A DNA stretch of 64,000 nucleotides from Brachionus plicatilis. Its lineage: Eukaryota > Rotifera > Eurotatoria > Ploima > Brachionidae. Of this stretch, positions 17,233 to 28,130 are shown piece after piece. Position 1 is the first letter of the stretch. The number at the start of each line of letters is the position of its first letter. The notes under the pieces were generated by a model. The model did no database searches and was not told the DNA's origin. It saw only the letters and a program-made list of their open reading frames with translations. The DNA is taken from NCBI GenBank assembly GCA_010279815.1, contig QEOQ01000092.1:1409853-1473852 (forward strand), written 5' to 3'. Both the position numbers and the translations under genes were made by a program.

Positions 17233-20200
17233 CTAAGGCGATAAAACAAAAGGTTTTTCATATTTTGAAGAACCATAACGAGTAATTTTAGAGCAATAGG
17301 AAATCAACTTTTCATGCTGTGTTGCATTCATGTGAATTCTTTTATTGAAATCTTGATTTGGAATTAAAGGTTTATTGATTGTTTTGATTGAAAACTCTAC
17401 ATCCTTCAAAATGAAAAACTTTTCTTCTTTTTTTCTAATCTAAAAATGATATTTTTATTATTACATTTATTTTTTTATTGTTCAAAATTATTTACCATTA
17501 TTAGAAAATAAAGTACCAAACAGTTATTCTCGCAAATGTATTTGTATCTATTTTCGCAGAAATTCTCAATTATATCATTCACATTGTTTAGATTTTGGTG
17601 AGAACTTGTATCATTATTAAATAAATTCAAGTGTAAAGACTCGAATTTTTTGTTGTCTGTCGTATTTGAATTTACAGTCTCTGCTTTGAATACAAATGAT
17701 AATTTTTTTGATTTTTCTGACACGCTTGGTTGCACATTTTTTAACTTGGACGGGTTATTTTTTTTAAAACTTTGTATTTTCCATAATTTACTGATGCTAA
17801 ATATATTGCAAATTGACATCTCATCCTTTAAAAATTTAAAAAGAAATTGGAATATTTTTTCTTTTAAAAATTACCAAAGGTCTTCGACAATTAATTTCGA
17901 TGTTTCCAATAAAGAAAGAATCATGCAAATGATTCATCATTCTTATTTGATTCTCATAAATCATGCTAACATTTTCTATCATTAATCTTAACCTAATTGT
18001 GCGATATCTTAATTATTCATTTTTTTTTATTAAAGTAATAAAAATTAATCAATTTTATTTTAAAAAAGCTACTCTAATTTATTTGACTTTGAAGTTGGTA
18101 GACTCACCATGGATTCTTCATTACTTTCTTGATAAGCGATGAGAAAATTAAAAAAGTTTTTCTCACAAACGTCATTTGTTTGAATCCATAAATCCAACAT
18201 AACCTCTTGCTTGGGCTTGATGGTAATACTGCTAAGGTTTTGAATAATTTCTTTGTCTACATTTTCAAATTTGACACCGAAATCATTGCCTTAAATGGAA
18301 TCAGACATTGCTGCATTCAAAAATCTAAGGCATTGTGAAATTTCATACAAAACTTCCAATACAAAAATAAAAATATTTTATAACTTTTGTTCTAAATGTC
18401 AAAAACTTGTTCTTCAAATAAAACAAAGAGAAAAAAAATTTTGTTTCACCTACTGTGGAAGTCTGCAAAATCTGTGCAAATAAATTCCGTTTTTTTTTTA
18501 ATATTTTTAAATTGGGTGCAGTTTTGCAGAATTCGCACAGATTTTGCAGACGTCCGCTTTGTTTCATTTACAGAACAAGTTTTTGACATTTAGAACAAAA
18601 ATTATAAAATTTTTTATTTTTGTTTTGGAAGTTTTGTATAAAATTTCACAATGCCAAAATCTAGACAAAACTTACTCGCTCGCAAATTTGAATTTTTAAA
18701 TAAAGCATTTGATTTAGAAGATTTATGAATTGAAATTTTTATGTTGCCGATTGAAGTATCTTCACTTGAGTTCATCAGACAAATATTTATTTTATGAATT
18801 TGATTGCAAAACATTCTCTGGGGCAAATTGTCAACATTGACCTTAAACTCAATCAAAGTTCAATTCGAAATACAAATAAAAACAAAAACCTGTAGTAAAG
18901 GCATTTTCTTCACGATTTTAAAATTGAGCGAGTTCTGTACAGAAATAGCTTTAGGTCGCATATTTTTTTTAATGTTGTTATTTCGTTTTTCTTTGAATTC
19001 AAATAGCTGTTTTCCTTCCAATTGTTCACCCAATTTTATTGATCCATTGTCAGATGCTAATTTGTATTTGATCCCAAGGATGCAAAGGTTTCCATTTTGT
19101 TCTCTGGGCTTAATTAATAAGCGTATCAATTTTTCGCTTTTACATGGAATTAAAATTTGATCGATGCTCTTGGCTTCGGCACAATCTAAAATTTGACTTT
19201 TCTCTTGATCACTTGAAATTTGGCTATTTTTCTCTTTTTCATTTAAATTTTGTTTGTTGAATTTCCAAAGAAGAATGCAATCTTTCAAAATTAAATCAAC
19301 TTTCAAAGTGTTTACTAGGTTAAATGAAATCTCAATGAATTCGTCGCAAACCGCTGTAGGTACACTATTGTAAACAACTGAGCTGTTATAAATGCTGCTT
19401 TGAGGTTTGAAAAATACTGAAGGTATCGTTCCAAAATTTGAAATGCAAACAGCTTCTTCTAGCTTTTTCCAAATTTCTTTTAAATCGTTAAAATTGTAAG
19501 AGCTATTTTCAAAAAATTCTAAGCTCTCTTGGTTATTAATACAAATCTTGTTTGAGTCAAGACAAAAGTTTTCAATCGGATTCATGTTTATTTTCAAAGA
19601 AGCAATATCAATTGTTGGCAATCGCAAAATTAAATCAGCGTTACTATTTAAATTCAAACTATTAGAAAAATCAATAAACTGCTGTAATATGTAAGATTCA
19701 TTCGATGAATTATGTCGAGTTGATAGCTTATTTTCTCGAGACATAGCTGCACAAGTTAACATGTTGAAACTTTTTTTTTTGAAAAGAATATCTTCTAGGT
19801 ATTGTAAAGCTTGATCGATGTTTGACAGTTTTTGACTTTGGCAGCTTAATGAAAAATTAATTTGATCCAAAATTCTTGTCCATGCTTTGTTCGAGTACAC
19901 TTGGAGAGCATTTTTGTACGCTAGGACACTATGCATGTCCTAAAAAGTATCAAATAAAAACATTTAAAAATAAATTTTAAAAACTATTTCCAGGATTGGT
20001 CAAAAGTAAAAGTCAATTGGAATTTTTTTAGAGTTTTTTGATTTTTTTTTGTAAGAGAAATTGTTTGATTTCGATTTAAATTATGTTCATTAACCATAAA
20101 ATAATTTTTTTTTAAATATCGTAAACTCGTGACCACTACTTTTGGAGCAATGTCAAAATTTGGGCTTATTCTATATGGAACTAATGCCATCGAAGCCATG

Positions 20201-23200
20201 TTATAGAATTTTTTTAATTTTTTTTTGAATAAACCTTGACTCCTGACTTTAGAATTTTCATTCCAATCAGATAATGTTCAAATTAGTCAGCAATTGGATT
20301 CAATTGATTTGTTTATCCCAAAACATGAGCATTATGTTCCCCAAAATAGTTTTAATCCGTCCGCAGTAACCAAACATTTTTAGTCTGGTCAAAATAACAC
20401 TTTTGCTGTTCCGCGATAATTTAAAAAAATAGAAATTCAAGAATATATGTTACAACAGTGTCTACTAAAACCGGAAATAAAAATATACAACATCCAACTA
20501 ATCGAAATCCTCTTAGGGAATTGAACCTTCAAACCAGAGTTGTTTAAAAGTCCCAAAAAAAGTCCAGGTCCGGACTTTTTTTTTTAATTTACTAGGACAG
20601 ACTTCATATCAAAAAATTTATTTACTCTTGGGTTGTCTAATGCAAATAGATTTGCCATATTTCAGAGTTTTCTTGCAATTTTAGCATAAAATGTTCCACA
20701 ATTCTTCTTCAGTATTCAAAATTGTAAAGCCCAGACTTGGACTTATGAAAAAAATTAAAAGTAATAGTCTTAGCTTAGACTTTAGAAAAAAAAAAGTCCG
20801 AACTTGGACTTGACTTAAGACTTGTGACTTTAAAACAACTTTGCTTCAGACTAACCAAGCCAAATCGAGATCTTGAAATTGATGATCAATTCAATATATC
20901 ATTTCAGTTCAAAGAGTTTATCTCCAGATATAAAAAATTAATCTTTATATTCATTTAAATAATTTTAATGTAAAATGCTTTACATTTTATATAGATTTAA
21001 AAAATTAAAAAAATAATAAGCTTTTCAAAAATATTTGTAGAAAAGATCGATTTTTTCATTTTATTATTTGGAATTTTAGTACTATTAAAATTCCAAATTT
21101 AAATTTCAAATGATTCGAAATTGATTTTTTAATTTAATTTTAATTTTGAGTACTTAACATGTAAAGCATGTTACAATAAAATTATTTAAATAAATTCAAA
21201 GATTGATTTTAATTTTTAAAGATAAACTCTTTGAATTTAAATGATATTTTGAATTGATCTTCAAGATGCCGCCAAATCCCAAATTTCAATAACTTCCAAT
21301 ATCGCAACAAGCTCAAATAAAGAAACAACTAATAAAACTACTGTACAACAAAATCAATTAACACTAAAGAAACTTAGCAGAAAAAGGCTACCTCGGAACG
21401 AAAACGGTTAAATTATTAGGCAAAATAATCAATAAATGTTTTTATACAGTTTTTTAGGCTATTAAATGGAATTTTTTATTTAACTTTTACTCTTGGAATA
21501 AAGACAAAAATTATAATAAAATTTAATTATTAATTTTTTTTTAATTTTGAATTTAAGTTTATCCCAGAAGAAATTCGAAATTATTGAACTAAGAATAAAA
21601 GCAAACTTTTGCGCTTACTCTTAGCTTAAAGTCAGGAGTCAAGGTTTTTTCCAAAATAAAATAAAAAAATTTATATCATAGCTTCGATGGTATTAGTTTC
21701 ATATAGAATTAAGCCAAATTTTGACATTGTTCCAAGAGTAGTGGTCACGAGTTTATGGTAGTTATTTTTTTTCCAAAATTCTTGTCTTTAATGAAAACTA
21801 AATGATCAATTATAAAGTCAAAGTCACACTTTGACTTTTCATTGTATCCAATTTAATTAAAGACTTACTTGGCCAATTTTTTTGAAATTTTCACCAGCCA
21901 ACGTTATTAGAAATGAAAATTTCCTAAAATTGGGCGGAGATTGTATCAAACAGTAATAGGCTGCTTGTTCCAAAAAAAGCGGCCTGCGCAAATCGTTTTC
22001 ATCGACACAAAAATTAATCAACTGACTCGCAGCCTTTGAATGATTCGAAATCATTCGAAAAATTTCTGTAGAAAACAACAAACATCGTGTTGAGTAAGAA
22101 TCATTTTTGCATTCATTTGTATAAATTTGCAGCGCTTCTTCGATATATTGGGTATTTATATTTTTATTTTGAGTAAATGAAGACAAATTAGACTGTGACG
22201 ATTGATCATATACTGAGTTCAAGTAGCCTGCAATTGAAGCCATTTCCAGAACACTTGCCGAATGCAACTTGACACAAAATGAATTCTCAGAGCCAGCAAA
22301 AGCCGAATTTTGAATGCTAGCAAAGTCTTTTTTGAAAGATACATAATAGTACAGTGACAGCTCATAGAATTGGAACAAAAACGTCAAATCAGCCAGTCTT
22401 CTTGTGTTCAAATCATCATTTGTGTGAACAAACTGATTGTTCGAGTTAAAAAATGAGCCAGTGGCTTTTGATGAACTGGTCGAAGTGTCCTGAGGATTCA
22501 TTGTCAAATTGGATAGTGAGATTATGGGTGACGTGGATGTTTTTAAGGAAGAGTTCGATAGGCCAAAAAATTTTTTCGATATGCTAAATCCTTTCAGTAT
22601 ATTTTTTTTCGATTGAAATTGCTCATTTAATACTCTGATTGTTTTTTCAGCATATGGTATTAATCCGCGAGTCAAAAATTCACTAAAAAATGTTTTGATT
22701 CTATCATGATCACTTAGAGAAAGACACATTCCGTGTCTTTCTTGATTATGTTCCGAACCTTTTATAAAATAATTTAATTATTGATTAGTTTATTTTTTAC
22801 AGCTCATTTTTACTTTCCACAATTGAATCATTTGGGCTATCGAAATTTTTGTAAGTATCTCTCAATTTACAGTACTTTGACCAAGGATCAAAATCTGCAT
22901 AAGTTTTGTCAAAATCATGATTTTCGAATGATTTAGAATTTATTTGCAATAGATGGCAATTCGATGATCCATATGAATTTTTAAGCGATTCATAGATTAA
23001 ATAAGCTCTTAAAAAATAAAAGTGATTAAATGAAAAAAAAAAAATCTCTTTAAATTACTTAGAAATTTCGCCCTCTTGAACATCATGTAGTAAAACAAAG
23101 TATTTATAAACGTTCGCAAAATTTGAAAAAAACCATTTCTTGCAGTTATTTTGATTAGAATCAGTTTGCTCTTGAATCACTAATTTTTGAAATTGATCAA

Positions 23201-24151
23201 GTGGATCTATGTGGCTGGTCGAAACAACAAAAATGCCTAAAATAGAAGAAAAAAAATTGCTACAATTAATTAAGAAGAAGCTAACTTCAACTCGTTTTTT
23301 TCCTTATGTATTCATAATCAGTATTTGAAGCACCAAACGAAATGAATTGTTTATAAAAAATTCAAGTCCTCATATGAATAAATCTTTTTTAAATTATATA
23401 GATTTTCTTTTTTTTGTAAAATTATTACTCTGTCTGAAAACTTTAATTTTTTTTTAAATATTTTTTTTGCTTCTGGTGTTAAGAGTTAGAATTTTAGGAA
23501 TTTAATTTAATTTTATAAACTGATCGTTATCTTCTATCAATATGTTTGGAAAAAAACCAGTCGAAATTTTTACTAGTTTTAGAATACAGCCAAGATAATT
23601 TCTTATAAACTCATGATCCTCTTTAATGCAGTATTTAATAAAGTTTTCTCTCCACTTTTCGAACCATGGCGTGCATGCTAACAAACAAAATGAGCAGATT
23701 TAGCTGAATTATTTTTTTTGAAGTTTATTAAAAATACTGTTGGTTGTAATTTTGTATAAATGGTTTTCAAATGAACTGGAAGAAAGTGTATCCTCTTCAG
23801 CATTGTAAAACATGCAAGACTCAAGAATTTTTTTGATTGCAATCGGTTGAGGGTCGATATGATTTATGTCTTTTATATCAATTTTGAAATTTTTTATATT
23901 GCTAGGATTGTTAGATGGATCGAAGATTTTAACTCAAAATAAAATGGTTTTTTGAAAATAATTTAAAAAAAAAATTTTTTTAAATTGATCTCACTTTCAC
24001 CATTATATTTTGAAAACGGCTGAATGAGTTCAACGAAAGTAAGATTATTTTTTCGGCAAATAACTTCGGCATCATAACTACAGCAAACAGCAATTTGCGG
24101 AAGAAAAGATTCTTGCAGAAACTCTTTTTCTGGCTTTTGTCTTTGAGTCAT
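17233..24151 (-). CDS. TRAPPC8: TRAPPC8, TRAPP III subunit
   Basis: Twelve exons join in consistent phase: 24151-23995, 23932-23738, 23677-23588, 23236-23059, 23007-22814, 22758-21869, 19939-18890, 18847-18676, 18289-18108, 17952-17875, 17825-17496, 17439-17233, giving 1,240 residues. TRAPPC8 is the core-specific subunit of TRAPP III, the Rab1 exchange factor complex acting in ER-Golgi traffic and autophagy. Landmarks shared with the vertebrate protein, in order: FLPQIAVCCSYDAE near the start, TCTPWFEKWRE..F, KYFVLLHDV, HGMCLSLSDHDRI, LEQAAYYC, MPLLQ, and KLWKIQ near the C-terminus. Several exons are under 100 nt. The start of exon 10 (acceptor atttatgag) is the least certain join. The protein is about 195 residues shorter than human TRAPPC8, mostly at the C-terminus, where an in-frame TAG ends exon 12. 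Introns 6 and 8 are enlarged by mobile elements. Confidence 0.93.
18328..18655. mobile_element. fold-back MITE in TRAPPC8 intron 8
   Basis: This 328-bp element is almost entirely palindromic. The left terminus (ggcattgtgaaattt, then catacaaaacttcc) is matched as reverse complement at the right end, and the match continues inward for about 150 bp, through the ttgttctaaatgtc and tctgcaaaatctgtg blocks, with a centre near 18492. It is flanked by a direct repeat aaaatcta at 18320-18327 and 18656-18663, consistent with an 8-bp target duplication (9 bp if one mismatch is allowed). It occupies most of a 386-nt intron, and the right copy of the duplication ends 12 bp from the splice donor. Without it the intron would be about 50 nt, like its neighbours. 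Confidence 0.85.
19998..21838. mobile_element. large inverted-repeat element in TRAPPC8 intron 6
   Basis: The 1.93-kb intron is filled by two arms in inverted orientation. The block at about 20106-20256 (cgtaaactcgtgaccac, gcaatgtcaaaatttg, ccttgactcctgac) is the reverse complement of 21627-21765. A second pair lies closer to the centre (20880-20990 with 21120-21270). Arm lengths differ because the left arm carries the hAT-type MITE at 20535-20843. Exact termini and any target duplication could not be fixed by eye. The short open frame inside the arm (19984-20199, minus) belongs to the repeat and is not an exon. Confidence 0.75.
20535..20843. mobile_element. hAT-type MITE nested in the intron-6 element
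   Basis: The termini are CAGAGTTGTTTAAAAGTC on the left and, as reverse complement on the right, a matching CAAAGTTGTTTTAAAGTC. The CAG start and following AGTC are typical of hAT superfamily ends. Flanking octamers cttcaaac (20527-20534) and cttcagac (20844-20851) match at 7 of 8 positions, the expected 8-bp hAT target duplication. The interior is rich in AAGTCCAAG/CTTGGACTT motifs in both orientations. No coding capacity. Confidence 0.88.
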
Positions 24152-24358
24152 ACTTTTGTTTCTTTTCTATTTTTGAAATTTAATTTATAATTTTAAATTT
24201 TAATTAAATAAATTATGCTCAATTTATGCAAATCTAGATTTATTTCATTTAAAAAAAAAAATTATTCGCAATAATTTAGAAATTAAAATAAAATAAAACA
24301 ATATTTGCTCTTTTTCCAACAATTCTAAAACAACCAACTACTTAAACTTTGTATAAAA
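24152..24358. promoter_or_regulatory. TRAPPC8/GSKIP bidirectional promoter region
   Basis: Only 207 bp separate the start codons of two head-to-head genes, so their core promoters must lie here or overlap. The region is AT-rich with no recognisable TATA or initiator placement that I could defend. Shared regulation is inferred from spacing only. Confidence 0.5.
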
Positions 24359-24730
24359 ATGGAAGGCACCTTTGATAATCAAGAAAATCAGGCTCAATCT
24401 ATGGCAAACGAAGCAGAACAATTTGCAACGGAAATTAGTTACGGAGTAAAATATGTTAAGGTTTCCGACAAATTAGAAAAAAGTAATACAGTTGCTCATA
24501 TTAACATAACAACTTTAGAAAATGAAAATTGGTGCATTGAGTTAAACACTCAAGGATTTTTAATCGTATCAAATGAGCTTGACACAATAGATGATTCCAC
24601 AAAACTTAACAATATACTAAATAAAACAAACCTATTTGAAACAATCGAAAGTTTAATGTTTAACATTAGTCCTTTGTTTTGTAAAAAATTTAATCAAATG
24701 GTTAGCGATAAACTTAGCAAAATTAATTGA
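24359..24730 (+). CDS. GSKIP: GSKIP, GSK3-beta interacting protein
   Basis: A single-exon 123-residue protein with the GSKIP fold signature. An amphipathic segment (EAEQFATEISYGVKYVKVS) lines up with the AKAP helix that binds PKA regulatory subunits. It is followed by VAHINI.TLEN..WCIELN..GF.IVS, and by a C-terminal ETIESL...SP.F...FNQ...D.L helix that corresponds to the GSK3-binding region. GSKIP scaffolds PKA and GSK3-beta in the cytosol and restrains GSK3. Length is close to the vertebrate protein (139). The alignment is moderate in identity but continuous over about 95 residues. Confidence 0.85.
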   Translation: MEGTFDNQENQAQSMANEAEQFATEISYGVKYVKVSDKLEKSNTVAHINITTLENENWCIELNTQGFLIVSNELDTIDDSTKLNNILNKTNLFETIESLMFNISPLFCKKFNQMVSDKLSKIN

Positions 24731-25281
24731 AGCAGTATTTTTAAAATTGATCTCAAAAAAGTTTGAAACAACTAAATAATTTAATTTTTAACTTTTTATT
24801 TTACTTTGAAATTTTATTATTTTTATTTTGAAATAAATCAATATTTTTAATAAAATATTATTGCTACTTAAAAAAAAAATAAATAAAATTTACAGAATTT
24901 AATACAATTTTATTTATATTCAACCTAAATTATAATTAATTAAAATTTGAGTTTTAGCAATGATATTTTTGCAAATTTAACAATAACCACGTGTTTTTAA
25001 GATTCAAAGATTTTTCAAAAAGAACTTTGCATAAAATTTGCATTCATAATGTTTGGTTAAGTTTTTTAGAAGCATAGCAATATTAGTACATTGCAAAAAA
25101 TTAAAAAAATTTATTACGATTATTTTCAAACAGTCAAGAAAAATTCAGTCTATATCCTTATTCAGTTTTTTTAAATCAGTCTTTCATTTTTTAATTTTTA
25201 TTCAAAACAACTATTTTTTTTGTTTACATTTTTAAAAATGTTTAAAATTTCTAAATAAAGGGAATATTTTTTAGAGATATC
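24731..25281. other. short AT-rich spacer
   Basis: Spacer between GSKIP and the zinc-finger gene. A pyrimidine-poor ttttttag just before 25275 could be a 5' UTR splice acceptor of the next gene. Nothing else was recognised. Confidence 0.35.
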
Positions 25282-28130
25282 ATGTCAAAATTATTTAAAA
25301 AAATGAAAACTGACCATCGAAATTTTTCTACAACAGATTATGATGAAGAAAAAATGATGTCAAATGCGATCAATAATTCAATTGACAATCAAACAATTCA
25401 AATTTATAAATTCAATGAAAATGCCCAAAGTAAAGAAATAGATTTTTCGATCACAAGTGATGATGAAATTTCAACTTATTCCAATTTTTTATCAAATAAT
25501 AAAGAAAGCAATAAGTTTGAGACGCCAAATATAGTTCCTACTCTTTCCAATGTGGAAGATATTTTTCAGTTTTTATCGCAAAAAATCGCTAAATATTGTC
25601 AAGTTTTAGCTGATTTGACAAATTGTGAGGTATTTTACAAAGCGCTACTTCCTCTTAATATCGAGACGATTTCGGATGATAATCTGCTTTCAAAGAACTC
25701 AAAATTTAAGGAATCGAATAAAACAAGTCATTCTTTATATTGGGGAACTCATCGAATGCTTTTTCAATATTCGCATGGAAAAGGAATAAAATTTAGCAAG
25801 GATGATGGCGATTGCTTGATCCGAATTAATCAAAGGTCATTTTCAAATGATGTTAACAATTTAATAGAGGAAATTTTTAATGAACCAAATTTGGCTTGCA
25901 AGCCTGATTCAAAAATTAAAAATCCGCCTAATAAAGTTGAAACTCCACAGACTAAAAATTTTCAAGTTGATAAGCTGAACAATGAAATGAATGAGCAAGA
26001 AGAAACAATCAATGAAATAAAAATTCGAGATTGCTACATTTCTTTAAATCGAATTGATGAAAATGAGTTCGATAGATATTTATTTAATTTCGAAAATTTA
26101 AATAATAGAATAAATTTAGAGTCAAAAAAGCATGAATATTTTGACGAACTTAATTTACCAGACGAACATGAATTGTATTCTGACCAATTTCAAATAGATT
26201 TCGAAAGAAAAGACCAAAAAATAAATGAGACATTCTTTCTTAACGATTTCAATGATTCAATTGACAGTAGCATTAGTGAATATGAAAGCGAAAGACAAGA
26301 CCAAAAGCTTTCATTTGTAAAAAATATTTTGGATCATGATCTAAAAAATGATGAAGAATATTTTCGTTGCGACATTTGCAAAAATTGCTATTTTAGACAT
26401 CTCACTCAATTAAAAGTAATTTTTTTAATTTAAAAATCAAATTCTATCAACCATTTAATATATTTTTTTATGATAAATAACTTGGTTAAAGATAATAATC
26501 GTGCCTTTGAACTAAGAAAAATACATTAAAACTATAGATGAATTACCTGTAGACATTTTAAAAATAATGTAGTCGGAAGATGTGACATAAACCCTTAAAT
26601 TTTAATTTTAAATACCCCATTAAAAAATTTTGACTAAAAGATTAGAGATTTTTAAAAAATCTTAATAAAAAAAGGTCTTACAATATAATAAAAATAATTA
26701 AAAAAAAGTGTATAGCATTTTTAATATGAAATTTGGTTTCTTTTGATAAGTCTTCAAAATTATCAAAAATATTAAAATAAAGACAAAAAAATTCAGAACT
26801 TTAATAATTAGTTTAAATCAATTTAAAAAAAAAATTGTAATTTTTAATAACAAAAAAATAGAAAAAAATATGGCATTGCTAAAATCAATTAAATATTTAA
26901 ATGAAATATTAATATGAAAAATTAAAAAAAAAAAATCATTTTCTTTTTTTGAAATTGTTTAAATTTTACAATGCATAAAAATATGCTAAATAAAGTATTA
27001 AACTTTTATAATACATTCTTTATAAGTCGGTACATAAATTTTTCAATAATAATAAAAATTCAGATAAATATTTTCAAATGATAAAATATATTTTTTATTA
27101 GATTCATGAATTACGTGTTCATAAAAATGTTACAATTGAGCAAACAAATAACGAATGTCCAAAATGCAACACCAAATTTAACGAAAATTACATAGCATTC
27201 GTTAAACATTTAATAGAATGTTATTTCCCAAATTTATACAGCTGCAAAACATGTAAATATCAATTCAATAATTATTCTCAATTTTTATTTCACGTCAAAT
27301 ATGTACACGCTAATGCTATTTATATGTGTTCAATTTGTGGTCGAAAATACAAAACTCTTAAACAGTTATTTGACCATGACAAATTAATTCACGCCAAAGG
27401 CAACATCTATTGTGAAATTTGCTTGGAACAGAAAAAAACAAAACAATGTCTTTTTGATCACTACAAATATGAACACTTGAGCAAAAATCAAAATGAAAGT
27501 GAATTAGTTGAAAAATCTAAGCCACCAATGGTCAAAATACTTGACAATGTTGAGGCACACTCTTCGACATCGGGCTTGAACTATTCTTATCTAAAATATA
27601 CTAATCAGTCTCTAAAATCATTACAAACTGAATTTGAAGATACCCAAATAAATCTAGAAAGTGACATTGAGAACATAAATCACAATAAATCAAACGTTCA
27701 TAGTTTTCAGAAAAATGACTTAATTAGAGGTCTTATAGATCGTAAACATCAATGTAAGTGGTGTATGCTACGTTTTTATACAAAATCACAATTAAAGCAG
27801 CACGAATCTACGCACACTAACTCTGTTCTCTATTGTCCTATTTGTGATAAAGAGTTTACTCATAAAGATAGACTCAGTGGCCACATGAAATGCCACATGG
27901 AGCCTTCATTAGAATGCAAAGTGTGTGGAAAAAAATTTAAGCGTCTGTGCAACCTTTACAACCACGAATTAGTCCATGGGCTTACTGAGCACGCATTCAT
28001 GCTTTGCCAATTTTGTGGAAGAGGTTTTAGATCTCGTAGGGACTATCAAAATCACGTGATTGCAAATCATAGAGATCAACTAATTAAATCAGATTCTCAA
28101 AACAGTGATCCCAAAGAAGATTTTCTTTAG
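25282..28130 (+). CDS. C2H2 zinc-finger protein (nine fingers)
   Basis: Two exons (25282-26415 and 27102-28130) join in phase 0 to 720 residues; donor AAA|gtaatt, acceptor ttttttattag. The intron splits the first zinc finger (FRCDICKNCYF..L|KIHELRVH). Exon 2 adds a C2HC-type finger (CPKCNTKF), then CKTC, CSIC, CEIC, CKWC, CPIC, CKVC and CQFC fingers, nine in all, arranged as five, a ~100-residue acidic/Ser linker, then four. The N-terminal 370 residues are Asn/Asp/Glu-rich. Residues ~95-195 contain a conserved-looking block (CQVLADLTNCEVFYKALL, YWGTHRMLFQYSHGKGIKF) that may be a separate folded domain I cannot name. Presumably a nuclear DNA-binding factor; no orthologue is assigned. Confidence 0.85.

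Noticed and set aside
18295..18593. Short plus- and minus-strand frames in TRAPPC8 intron 8
   Set aside because: All fall inside the 328-bp palindromic element.
19984..20199. 71-codon minus-strand frame in TRAPPC8 intron 6
   Set aside because: It lies in one arm of the inverted repeat; the other arm carries a diverged version, and the flanking TRAPPC8 exons join in phase without it.
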